A stretch of DNA of 64,000 nt, from positions 3,928,501 to 3,992,500 of the forward strand of contig BRKX01000006.1 in NCBI GenBank assembly GCA_026008535.1, written 5' to 3'. Both the position numbers and the translations under genes were made by a program. The notes under the pieces are model-generated. The model searched no databases. It saw only the letters and a program-made list of their open reading frames with translations, and was not told the origin of the DNA. Source of the stretch: Perilla frutescens. Its lineage: Eukaryota; Streptophyta; Magnoliopsida; Lamiales; Lamiaceae. Every line of letters starts with the position of its first letter. Positions within the stretch are counted from its first letter, which is position 1. Of the stretch, positions 20,883 through 32,081 are shown piece by piece.

Positions 20883-23756
20883 TGTAGCGCCCTGGTCCCG
20901 AAAGATCGTGGAAATGAGCGTCACGGGGGTGGGGATTAAGAAGAGGGGAAGAAAAGGGATTTCGAGGATAATTCTCAATGAACGATTCCAAATTAGTTCA
21001 ATAATAGAGTACGATCATCGTAACAAATTCAGAGTTATATATATATATGTATATCCAAAACATGAGCTTTTGCTCTTGCGGAAGCTATAATGTATCAAAA
21101 GAAATAATACGATGATCAGAGGTTAAGACGAGCCAAGACAACGGAATAGCTACAAGAGTACACATATAAGCCCCTCCACAGCTCATCATCTTCACGCTCT
21201 AGCTCATTGTCCTGAAAACATTTGAGAAAATATTTGGGCTGAGTACTAATGTACTCAGTGGGTTTTCTGAGAAAAACCGAGTTATCAAAAGCATTTGATA
21301 AAATAATTATCTGTGAGTATGCAGATGAATCTTAGAAGGTTTTGTAAAGGGAAATACATCTAAGTTCATCAAAACGTTTTACATGAATGTGTTCACCAGT
21401 AAACCCTGAAGTGAACCTGATCCACCAGTAAACCCTGAAATGGACCCGCTCACCAGTAAACCCTAAAGTGAGCTAAGTACGACACTCGCAACCACCACTA
21501 CATCATCATGAGCAATTACCGAGTAAACTCTCAAGGTAATTAAAAGTTCTTTTAGCTGAGAACAGCAAGGGATTGGGTGCGACTCAAACCAAGCAAGACT
21601 GTAGCTACTCACATTGACACAGCGCTGGTATATGAGACTTCGACAACCACAGCAAGCAGAACGAATCATTTTACACAGATAATCATATATGCACATTTGT
21701 TTCAAAACGAGCTTAATAACTCAAACATAGCATTTTGAGAAATATAGTATACGCCCACCTTTTGACTATAATAGTCGAAGCTTTTCAGTTTCTACGGAAT
21801 CGAGCAACACCACAATGATTACGTCTTATGGCAATGATCTACAAATATCAAAATTCATCTTAGAACCTCCACGAGGTCAAGACTCTCGCAATTACATAAT
21901 TTCACATGCTCGTTGGTTAAACCGACCCAAGCTAAACCTTAATAGCTTAGCAATTGTCTACCCGACAACCAATAATGACTCAAATCTCATCAATACTAAT
22001 TCACATAAATGAGACTCAACAACATCATAGACCTATGGGAGTTTATTAAAATAAAAAGACCCTTTTAAAATACATTTATCTCATTCGAGCATAAATCGAA
22101 CACTTGTCGTGCGATTATAAACGACACAATTTAATTCCATCGTTAGGACCGATATTAGCTCAAGGTTCCTCACAACCCTAGCTACTAACTGATAAGGACG
22201 CTCCTTAGCATCATCCAAGGAGTTAAAAGATCATTTTAAAACTGATTTCGAACAAGGGCGATTTGAAAACTGAAAATTTGTTAAGCAATCTGCACAACAA
22301 CTGACTTTGATGATTTATTAAAATTTACTCAGGATGAATTAGGGGCTGAGCCCTGTACCATTGGAAAGACACTTAAGTCTAGTTTCCTGCAAAATTTACG
22401 GTGACTCAATCCGATAACTAACGAAAAAGTTATAACCGATTTACTGGAAGGTAGAAAATCTATCACGAATTTCCGAAAGAAAAACACATGACTTGACTTT
22501 GACAATTTTTCATAATCGACTCAAAATAAATTAGAGACTAACATTGGAAAGCCACTTAAGTCTAGTTTCCGGTAAAATTTACGGTGTCTCAATCCGACGT
22601 GTAACGAGGGAGTTATGTTCGTTTTACTAAAGGATGGCGAGTCTGCCGAACGCAAAGTGCGCGGTCTTGCGTGGGCGCGCTACCTGCGCGCGCTTGCGCG
22701 CAACCCCGCGGCCGCTGCCTGTGCGCGCGCTCGCGTGCCGTCCCACGCTTGCGCGGATCTGAGGCCGAGAACGACGAGCCGCCATGAAAACTCGATACTC
22801 AAGCTTTCAACACATCCAAAACTCAACTAACATGCTTTGAATCATGCATTTTAACACATCAAACCTCATCTCTACCATCTAACATGCTTCAAACCATAAA
22901 TAAAACACATAACACGATTTCGAAAATACCTTTCGAAAATGAATCGGAAAAGCTTGAAAAGAGGTGAAAATGGCTGGAACGAGCTGGAGTTCCCTCCACA
23001 AATGGCTGCAAATCCTTGCTTCTCTCACCCTCTCTTTCTCTCTCAAAGAAGAAGGAAGAAAGAAGATAGAATGAAGAATAACAAGGCTATGTAGAGCTTT
23101 GATCTTTCCCTCTCTCTCGATAATTTATGGTAATGAAGATGATGAATGGAGAAGAAGAAGAAATGAGTTTCCTCTCTCTTGAAAATATTGTGTCAAATGA
23201 AGATGGAATGGAAGATGATGAAGGATGGTGAACCTCTTTCTCTCTCTCTCTCTCTCTTCGAAAATTTGTGCAAGAAAAATGGAGAGGAATGGTTGCTAAG
23301 CTTTTTCCATAATAAATATATACAATAGATGTATATCTATATTTTACTTGATTTGGGGGAAAGGAAAAACGTGGGAGGGGTATGGGAAAGGTGAGGGGAG
23401 GCATGGCCTCCCATCCTTGGGAGTTGACTAGCCAAAATACCCGGTTTAAATACCGATTGTTCGGTTATCGTGATATTTTTCGTCTCCGGAAAAATCCCAA
23501 ATTGGACCGAAACGGATGAAATAATTCATTGATTTTAAAACCATAGATTAAACACATTTTCTCAAATATTTTTAAATACGCCAAGTGACACAAATCGATA
23601 AATCGATTAATACTCATATTAAATATATTTCGAATCTCATCGATACCACACATCGCAAGTTCGGTTAAACCAACGAATTATGAAATTTCAAAATGACGCG
23701 ACTCCCATAGTCTATGATTGCAATTAATTATATACAAAAAGGTTCGGGGCACTACA
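20883..23756 (-). repeat. Gypsy 5' LTR (2.87 kb)
   Basis: In element orientation it begins TGTAGTGCCCCGAACC and ends GGGCGCTACA, beside the PBS. It contains a CpG-dense patch at about 22650-22775, plus CT-rich and purine-rich runs at 23020-23260. The segment with CAGCGCTG and GTAGCTACTCACATTGACAC (21590-21640) has a clear match in the solo LTR at 31000-31030. Confidence 0.88.
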
Positions 23757-24017
23757 CATACATACATACATATAACACCCATTTCATGGAAGTGATATAT
23801 ATATAAAATAATAGAATTATAGTTAATAATTAATAGAACAATGAGAAAATATATATAGAATATAATGATCAAGTTTGTTCACTTAAATCTATTTATGGGC
23901 TAACAACTCATATCTAGGAATAAATCCAAGAATATAATCCTAAAAATATTATACCTATTCAACATCAGCTTTCTGAGCCTTGTAAAACAAATAGAAAAAC
24001 ATCGAGAAAGAGTTGTC
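23757..24017. repeat. Long direct repeat B flanking truncated gypsy
   Basis: Matches repeat A (18945-19225). It starts immediately after the LTR end in a (CATA)n run, ends at GAGAAAGAGTTGTC and continues into unrelated AT-rich sequence. Confidence 0.93.
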
Positions 24018-25634
24018 ACAACTTACATATTGATTTATCATTATCTCCTTTATTTGTATGGAATACATCTGACTCCATTTTCATCGTCATATCGTTTTAT
24101 GTCTTCCTTTTATATGATTTAAAATTATTGACTTATTTAACTGATTTAGTCTTCGAGACTTTGGCAACTCCTATCTAGTTAAGGAGTGATGACTCGTTAT
24201 TTAAACATGACATAACCTTGAATATATGTTTTTTCTTCCACTATTTTTAATATATATATATATATATATATATTGTGTTTGTGGTTAGTTTAGATTATGT
24301 TGATTAATGTTAGTGGTTAAGTTATAATAATTGGATAAGGAGTGGAATAACCTTAATTGATTATAAGTTTAAACCTAAAATATATTTTCCATCGGCTTCA
24401 TCTTTTGAATAATATAAAATAAGTATATTCTCTTCACATGAATTGTTACTTGTCCTAATTCATAGTACTATATAAAACAATATATGTACCTCAATATATA
24501 TCATTATTTTTTATGAAATATTTTATACAAATGCAAAAAAAATATTATAAATTCAATAAAAATCTATTTAATTCATACAATAATAACATAAAATCAGGCT
24601 ACCAAATTGTGGCAACTTGATTTTATCTCTCATTACAATTGATCGACTTCTTGCAATAACAATGGCTGTTTAAACCGCCACATGCAACTCTTTCGTGGTG
24701 CCATCATGTTTGGACGATTTATTACTCTTTAAAATTTTTATTTGCTTAAAAAATACTTACAATATAGGCACAACACATTGCCTTGAACAAAATATAAGCT
24801 CTAACCTCTCAAACAATGAAAACTAATTCAAGATTATACATTATGATTTAATTAGCTCCAAAAACGTGATCTTATATTTCCTGTTTCAGAGATCTCTGAG
24901 GGTAACTTGAATTATTGATAATAATAAAAAATAGGTCATTGCTAAATTTTTTTATATATTTTTGAACCTCTAACATAAAAAAAAAATGTTAGTTTAACAA
25001 AACGTATGAAGATTAATTCAAACAAATCTTCTATTTACAATCAAATACAATCGTGATGATCCCAATTTTGAATTTTTTGAAATAGGTAAATAAACATACA
25101 AATAAAACGATACTCCCATATTTCGTCTTTCAGGGGACTCTACAATAATTCGAGTTATTGATAACATGAAAAATGAGTCATTGTATTTTTTATTATTTTT
25201 GTAGGAAAATTTAATACAACTTAGATTTAAATAAAAATATATTTAAAGTTGATCTAGTTCATGGTTTAAATTCATTAAAATTTGCTTCCGCAAGATTTAA
25301 ATGATTTATACTATGGAATTTAAGTAGAATAGTAACACTACAGAGGATGGAATATTAGGAGTTTGCTGACGAAGATCAATATATCCTTCCAAGAAGAAAC
25401 AATGTTACAGTTGAGGGAATTGCTAAGTTTATCGAACATGTGGAGTACTGCACTCATGCATCAACTCAAGTCTTTTGTGTTATATCGCAATTTCATACAA
25501 AATTTCGAAAATGTGTTGGGATCTGAATTATAATTGTGAATATAATTCCCTATATGTCTCATTTTTGTTATTTAATTGGCATCTTAATACTAATTCTGTA
25601 TCCCATTATTTATCTTCTCTACTATATATATATA
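24018..25634. other. AT-rich spacer, no gene recognised
   Basis: It contains a (TA)n run near 24250 and two loosely similar segments (24885-24960 and 25130-25200, both with a TTTCAG then TTATTGATAA-type core). A short open stretch at 25370-25530 could be read in two frames, but I recognise neither and do not call a gene. Confidence 0.5.
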
Positions 25635-26363
25635 CAGCGGTGGATCCAGAAAATTTTATGTATGTCACTAAGAAAGAACATTAAAAATGAGACGATTGTG
25701 AATAATCATGCATTTAATTACTTTTTTGCCATAGGTGTGTTTGTGAAATGACGTCATTTTCATTTGTTCATTGTTTTTTCTATTGAAACGATGTCATTTT
25801 AGAATTAGTTTACACCTTCATCTTTCTTTCCCTTCCCAAATTAAATAGAAAAGAATGTCTTTTTCATTAAAATGAATAACTGAAAATAATAACATGAATA
25901 AATAAAATTTGAATTGAATTCTTTTCTAGTATAAACTAATTTGTTAATTGAAATTTAATTGGTTATATGGCCAACAATAAATTTGGAATAATAATTCATT
26001 CATACTAATCATTTGAGATAGAAATTATAATTCAGGTGGTGAATTTAAAAAATGATAACTTTACAATATAGAATTTATAAAATAAATTACGTGAATAATA
26101 TAAATCAATAGTTTCAAATAAATAGTGCAATTCAATCATGATTCATTATTAAATTAAAGGTGATATCAATTTAATAAATATGTAATCTAATTCACAAAAG
26201 TCGAATTGCTAATTCAACCCCATTTGTTTTGATTGGAGAGAATTTATTTAATTTGTTTTGATTTGTGTGTATTTTAATTTTGTTCCAATATTTATTTATA
26301 TATTTGAGTGGGGCCCAATTTCCCAAGTTCTTATATATAAACTAATACCATATATTTTTTAAA

Positions 26364-27278
26364 GGGCTAAAGTCCAAATAGGTTCCTGAACTTATTTGGG
26401 GGACCAATTAGGCCCTCCAATTTTTTTTTATCTCAATTAAGCTCATGAACTTTTAATTTGAGCTCAATCAAGCCCTTCTGTCAAACACCTCACAAACGGA
26501 CGTTAGTTGTTACACAAAATGACGCCGTTTTGTGTTTGTCTAAAAAACAACAACCACATCTCCTCCACCTCCCCCTGCCGTGTCTCATGCATCTCAGCAT
26601 GCAAGAAAATCTCTACTTTCTCCTCCTCATCATCTTGTTCAGTGCTGTTTTCAATCCTGCAAAATCAGAGATTCAAACATTCAAAATCTCATCTGATCCT
26701 CACCCTTTCATCCTCTTCGAAGATTTCGGATTCAACAGTCCCGGCTACATCTCCGTCTCTGTCTCTTCCGTCTCCATCGCCGTCGCCAGCTCCTCCGTCA
26801 ACTCCACAAAACTCTCCTTCATGGGCTGCTTCTACGGCTCGTCTCCGGCCCGGCAAGCGATGGAGCAGGCATTGTTGAAAGACATCTGCATCATCGGAAA
26901 TCCATTCGTTTTCCCATCTTCACCTTCAACAAGAGATCCAAAGTCCTCAACAAAACTATTCTCGTCACAATCCCAGATTTATACTTCATTTTCTTGGTAA
27001 ACTGTGCTAAAAACTCCTCGATTTCCATGACTATGAATCTCCAAACCTACAACATCAACCCTAGTAATGGCGATCCGGACTACATAGATGAACAGTTCGC
27101 AAATCTTTCGCAAAACGACGTCGTTTTGTGTGACAACTAACGTCCGTTTGTGAGATGCTTGACGGAAGGGCTTGATTGAGCCCAAATTAAAAGTTCAGGG
27201 ACTCAATTGAAACCAAAAAAATAGTTGGAGGGCATAATTGGTCCCCCAAAAGTTCAGAGGCCTATTTGGGCCTTAACC
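26364..27278. mobile_element. Pack-MULE-like element with captured gene fragment
   Basis: Long terminal inverted repeats of about 170 bp (26364-26535 and 27109-27278) share many blocks, for example CCAAATAGG, GGGGGACCAATTA, GGGCTTGATTGAGC and ACGGACGTTAGTTGT in the corresponding strands. The ends are flanked by ATTTTTTAAA at 26354-26363 and 27279-27288, a 10-base match consistent with the 9-10 bp Mutator target duplication. The interior is far more GC-rich than its surroundings and is coding-like. Confidence 0.85.
26587..27108 (+). pseudogene. Captured N-terminal fragment of a GPR107/CAND6-7-like seven-TM protein
   Basis: From the ATG at 26587 the sequence has a signal peptide (ENLYFLLLIILFSAVFNPAKSE, in part) followed by IQTFKISSDPHPFILFEDFG and YISVSVSSVSI. 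That is the lumenal N-terminal pattern I associate with plant LU7TM/CAND6-CAND7 proteins (trafficking-related seven-transmembrane proteins). Around 26910 the frame shifts by one; the other frame then gives PDLYFIFLVNC and NLQTYNIN..DPDYID, which continues the same domain. Sequence ends at the right inverted repeat, so no membrane helices are included. Family naming is from memory. The fragment retains its own start codon and signal peptide but is broken by the frameshift. Confidence 0.65.
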
Positions 27279-27423
27279 ATTTTTTAAATATATCAAGCAT
27301 AACAATTAAAATCTTAAATAAAAAAAAAATAGGGGGATAAAATTAAAATTTAACTAAATAACCCTATTTGAAAAAAAAAATGTTGGGGGGTTGGGGGTGC
27401 CCTAGACCCCATTCCATCCGCCC

Positions 27424-28062
27424 ATATATATATATATATATTGGATGAGTTTGATTTGCTGTAGATGAGAGCTCGGGTGTGAATTTGGATGAGGTTGATG
27501 TTAACATCAATCAACTGATGTTCGATCTCACCTTTTGCAGCCGAGAACGAATATACGGGGATGAGATTTTTTATTTCAGATTTGGTGCTTCAATTCATAT
27601 TCCACGATCAAATTCACAAGTTTAATAATAAATATTATAAAAATAAATTATAACATAAGCGACCCAGTAACATTTATCAACAAAAGATTGAAATTTTAAA
27701 AATTATAAATCATATTTTTAAAATAATCAACCATAATAATCATTTCTTTGAAAATTAAATACTAAAAAATAATTATAAATTCTAATTGGGTAGGGTGAAA
27801 CCTAAAAATAATTATAAAATTAAATTAAACATAATAAATTAAAATTGACGAAAAAAATGAAAGCAAACTTTATAAATTTGATGGTGGAACACAGATTAGA
27901 ACACCAAATCTGGAATAGAGGATCTCATCTGGAATATGCGATCTTTTAGTGGAAGGTGGCACATGAGGATGCCATTGGGGGAAATTTTCTACATGTATAC
28001 ATGAATTTATTTAGTTTTTCAATTTGTATATCTAACATGATCTAAATATAATTAATAAATAC
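27424..28062. other. AT-rich spacer
   Basis: It begins with a (TA)n run. No ORF, RNA gene or repeat family is recognised. Confidence 0.55.
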
Positions 28063-28856
28063 TAGGGATGTCAATCGGGCTAATCCGTTCGGTTTCAAGC
28101 TAACCCGTTTCGGTTTCGGTCCTAATCGGTTCGGGCCTATTCGGTTAAAATTTTCTTCGAGCTCGAAATCTTCGGCCCTAACCCTAACCCTTCGGTTTTC
28201 GGACTAGCCCGTCGGGCCAACATGTTTATGATTTTTTTTCTACGTGTATAAATTATATCTTGATAATTCTCCTAAATAATCCTTATCTCTTATTCTTGAA
28301 ATAAATTAATACGTGAAAAATAAGATAAAATGAAAAAAACATGACAAATACAAAATTTAATTAAGATCAAACGGTATCAAATGAACAAAAAAAATGACAT
28401 GAAAATGACAATAATGTTCAATCATAATTTGCTCTTCCAAAAATAATCATTTTAAACTACACCACAAATCTATTTATAACTTAATCTTCCATCTAATTTG
28501 AAGTACAATCTTCTTCTACTTTAACAATATTTGAAGCTCTTTCAGTTTCATGTTTGATTCCATCTTCAAAATATTTATCATTTATCAAAAGAAATAATAA
28601 TATTATAATATTATAAAATAAATAAATTAAAACATGATAAATTATAATAACTAGTTAGTCTAAAGAAATATAGGTAGGGATGTCAATCGGGCCAACCCAT
28701 TCGGTTTTGGGCCAACCCGTTTCGATTTCGGGCCTATTCGGTTCGGGCCGAATCGGTTTAAAAAAAATTCGGGCCAGAAATTCGTGGCGCTAACCCACCT
28801 TTTTTTTCGGTTTTTTCGGGCCGGTCCATCAGTTTTGGACTAAATTGACATCTCTA
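28063..28856. mobile_element. Non-autonomous hAT element with duplicated end
   Basis: The TIR is TAGGGATGTCAAT at 28063 and ATTGACATCTCTA at 28844-28856 (12 of 13 pairs). It is flanked by an exact 8-bp duplication ATAAATAC (28055-28062 and 28857-28864), the hAT signature. The subterminal regions are rich in CGGGCC, CCCGTTTCGG and CGGTTCGGGCC. A second copy of the left end starts at 28675. Confidence 0.92.
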
Positions 28857-28959
28857 ATAAATACTCCATCCGTTTCGTTTTATTTGTTGTTTCAGGTTTT
28901 TTATTTTGTTTCAAAATATTTGTTATTTTATATATTTTCACACACTCTCTCTCTAGCTT

Positions 28960-29204
28960 CGGATCTAAATCCCAAAATTGGTGATCACAGTTGTTTGGAA
29001 GCCGCCCCCAGAGGTTGGATTAAAATTAACACTGATGGAGCGGTGATGGGAGCTCCTGGTCGTCTTGCTTGTGGTGGGCTACTCAGAAATCACATGGGAT
29101 CGGTCATTGCTTGTTTCCATTAAAATCTGGGTATTGGTTTTTCTTATGAAGCTGAGCTGTGGGGATCAATTTTGGCTTTGGAATTTACTATTAATAAGGG
29201 TATA
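28960..29204 (+). pseudogene. LINE RNase H domain fragment, 5' half
   Basis: The conceptual translation contains GWIKINTDGAV.GAPGRLACGGLLRN, shown in part, and YEAELWGSILALEFTIN, the RNase H domain at the 3' end of plant L1-type LINEs (RVT_3 family). A stop follows ACFH. It is interrupted at 29204 by a solo LTR and resumes at 31684. Confidence 0.8.
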
Positions 29205-31683
29205 TGTAATACCCCGAAATATTTTAGAAGATTTTATTCAACTTATGTTACCCTCTGGTAATTTAGAAAATAAGCTGGGTCCTTAAAGGACTCAAATAAA
29301 GGAAAATCGCAACGAGGGAAATCTGTTAAATCTAATTTGGTCAAAAATTGCCTTAAAAATATGTTATGATATTTTTCTCGAGTTGATAGAAAATATTTTA
29401 AGAATCGTGCCAACCTTTAAAATTTCAAATTTCGAGTTCAAATGAACTCTTGGCACAACTTTAAGTTGAAAAATAATAAATTTAATAGAAAAAGGCACAT
29501 CCGTCATTATCCAATTTCTTTTTCAAAAGATTATCTTATTCGTAATTATCCTATTCTTTTTCCATCATTATCCTCTTTCTTTTATTCGTTATTATCCTAT
29601 TTATTTTTCCTCTATAAATACGAGTTTAAGGTTTCATTTTTCATTCATTTTTAAAATCGAAACGCCGAGCAGCTTCCAGAGAATGTACGACTCTAGTTTC
29701 CTATTTCAATTCTGAAATAGTCATTTTGAAGGTGTCAACGCGTAGATCACGAATATATGATTGAAATGATGACACGAAGGATGATCACGATGGAAAATCA
29801 TCGTGACCGCCGCCAATTCCTCGGAGAAGGTACTTTCTCCGATTCTGGTCATTCGGACCGATGAATTTAGAAATTTCAAGTTCTAAATATGCTTATATTT
29901 CGATTATCTTTAATTCTACCGATTCCGATTTTTGATGTTGTGAGTTTTCGGTATTTTTCCCCATTTTCATTTTATGTAAATCTCAGATCTACTCTTCCTG
30001 GATAGTCGTATTAGAAATCTTCTTTTAATAAATAGTCTTTGATCATTTGGATCTTATAGTTAACCGAAATAGATTTTTAATTTCTCGTCGTTTGAAATCC
30101 GGATCCGAATATTATATTATAAATCTGTCCAATTCGAATTTGTGTTCTAGCTGTCCGATCTTTGATCTGATTACACCATTAAATTCCTTATTTTCTGCAC
30201 TATCGAAAATTGTATTTTTGAGCGAAAATCCAACGAGTATCGAGCTCAATCGAGACCGATACATTTTCAGCTAAAATCTGTGAATATTGTTACTGAAACT
30301 CCCGTTTCACCCATTTTGGGTCGTCAAATCAAAAATGTTTCTTCTCGAAAGTTGCTCCAAATATTATTTTCTATAAGCCTGCCAAGTTTCGCGATCTCGT
30401 TGCGAGTTTTGAATAATTTTGATTATTTAAAGTAGACAGTTATTTTTATACCAGGAGCATGTATTATCGAAAAATTCTAAAATTCTCATTCTTTAGTCTT
30501 GGCATATATAGTATCATCCCTGAATATTTTCGTAATTTCCGAGCGGTTAAAAAGTGTTGTGGTGGATCTGGTAAAATTTGGATAAATGACAAGTTTTGGA
30601 AAGAGACCTCTGTCAAATCAGTTGATCCCAGTAAAGCAAGAATAACGTTTTGGAATTTATTTCCTTCTTCGTCGAAATTATTCGAGGTCTCTAGAGTCGC
30701 GCAATCTATTTTAGAATAGAATAGAATTAATAATAGTTCCGTTTATAGTAGATTAATTCCCGAAAATATAGCGATTATCCTGAGTTGAAGTTTACCTTCT
30801 GTAGTACCAGCTGAGCTAGAGAAATCATCAGGGTTGATTCTTCAGGAGTTAGCTTTTCAGAATCCCGAGAAAGGTGGGTTATACTACTATATCTTTACAA
30901 ATTGTATCTTTCGAGTTATTAAGCTCTGCTTTGTTAAAATTGCATATGTGATTATCTGTGTTAAATATTTACATGCTACTGTATGTTGTCGGAGTCTCAT
31001 AAACCAGCGTTGTGTCAATGTGAGTAGCTACAGTATGCATGCATTGTTTGTCCTGCCCTACTCCTTGTCGGTGAGACTAAAATGAAACACTTATTGGTTA
31101 TACTCTTTGGGTATACTATGGCCATACTCAACGTTATGCGCTGGTGATGTAGTTTGGGTTGCGGGCAGTGACGGGTTATACTCTTAAGCGCTTCACGATA
31201 AAATGTTTTGGTGAACTTAGGTTGCTTCCAACTTTTAAACCTCCTAAGCTTCACTACCTGCATGAACACAGATAGATTACTTTAACAAAATGATTTGCAT
31301 AACTTGAATTGTAAAAACTTGCTCATTGAGTGCACTAGTACTCAGCCCAAATATTTTCAAATATTTTTCAGGTCAGTAGGCTGGCGCGTGGATGTGACGA
31401 TGCTGAGAAATGGGCTTTTGTTGTTTATGTATTTTCCCATTGCCTCTTTTTGATAAGTATTCTGTTGATAATGAAGTTTCCGCGCTTGTAATATCCTTTC
31501 GTTAAACACTAAGAGCTCTGATCTTGGTGTTATGAATAGGTATATATTATTATACAGCATGTTTGATTATTCTGAGTCTTCTGTTGAGATTCTGTTAATC
31601 AGGTTACCCCCTTTCTTTCTCGCTTCTTAATTCCAACCCCCGTGGCGTCCATTTCCACGGTCTTTCGGGACCGGGGCGCTACA
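29205..31683 (+). repeat. Gypsy solo LTR with 5-bp target duplication
   Basis: Starts TGTAATACCCCGAAAT and ends GGACCGGGGCGCTACA, 2479 bp. The flanks are GTATA at 29200-29204 and 31684-31688, an exact 5-bp duplication. No internal sequence is present, so unequal LTR recombination removed it. It is the same family as the LTR at 20883-23756 but in opposite orientation. Confidence 0.92.
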
Positions 31684-31960
31684 GTATATCTCATATCTAG
31701 TTGGAGGTGGATTCTACCATGGTGGTGGGAATTTTGGCAAATCTCATGAAATTAATTCCTTGGCGGGTTAAGGCTCGAATTCTGCGCCTCAGGAATTTGC
31801 TCGAAGGAAAGGAGTTCCGCATTTCTCATATATTTCGAGAGGGTAATCAGGCTTGGCGAATCCCAGCTTTCTAGTGGGTTGGTGGCAGGCTACTCATCCG
31901 GATATTCGTTAGGTGGTGGAAGCTGACTTCTTTGGGAGAGGTTATTTCAGGATCACGGAT
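31684..31960 (+). pseudogene. LINE RNase H domain fragment, 3' half
   Basis: Continues the domain: LEVDSTMVVGILANL, then FRISHIFREGNQA, the C-terminal part of the RNase H fold, with stops. An A/T-rich stretch near 32047-32070 may be the degraded 3' tail. Confidence 0.75.
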
Positions 31961-32081
31961 AATGACTGATTGTTTTTGTTAGTGGCTGTTTTGTTTTGGT
32001 CTATTTTATCTCCATTGATGTTTGTAATGGAGTACTTATTGCTGTAAAAAATTTTTTTTTACTTTTTTGGTTCTATTATAA

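Larger units (their letters stand above)
19226..23756 (-). mobile_element. Truncated Ty3/gypsy element: 5' LTR, leader, part of gag
   Basis: On the minus strand: LTR (23756-20883), PBS, leader with a minisatellite, then gag cut off at 19226. No protease, RT, integrase or second LTR is present. The LTR is homologous to the solo LTR at 29205-31683. The junction at 19226 joins a long direct repeat, not a 5-bp target duplication. Confidence 0.88.
25635..27423. mobile_element. TIR element in (TA)n, host of the nested Pack-MULE
   Basis: The left end is CAGCGGTGGATCCAGAA and the right end reads TTCCATCCGCCC, giving inverted similarity GGYGGATSSA. Both ends abut (TA)n runs. Superfamily unassigned. 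About 870 bp remain after removing the nested element at 26364-27278. Confidence 0.45.

Noticed and set aside
22615..22830. Arg/Ala-rich open frame
   Set aside because: It lies in the CpG-dense patch of the gypsy LTR. Low complexity and no start context or domain.
23087..23404. Ser/Arg-rich minus-strand frame
   Set aside because: Derived from CT/GA-rich low-complexity sequence in the gypsy LTR.
25370..25530. Possible exon (two readable frames, for example PRRNNVTVEGIAKFIEHV)
   Set aside because: Neither frame matches a family I know, both are bounded by stops, and there is no supporting neighbour exon.
26979..27185. Minus-strand 68-codon frame similar to the plus-strand frame at 26458
   Set aside because: The similarity (IKPF..HKRTLVVTQND) is just the two arms of the Pack-MULE inverted repeat.
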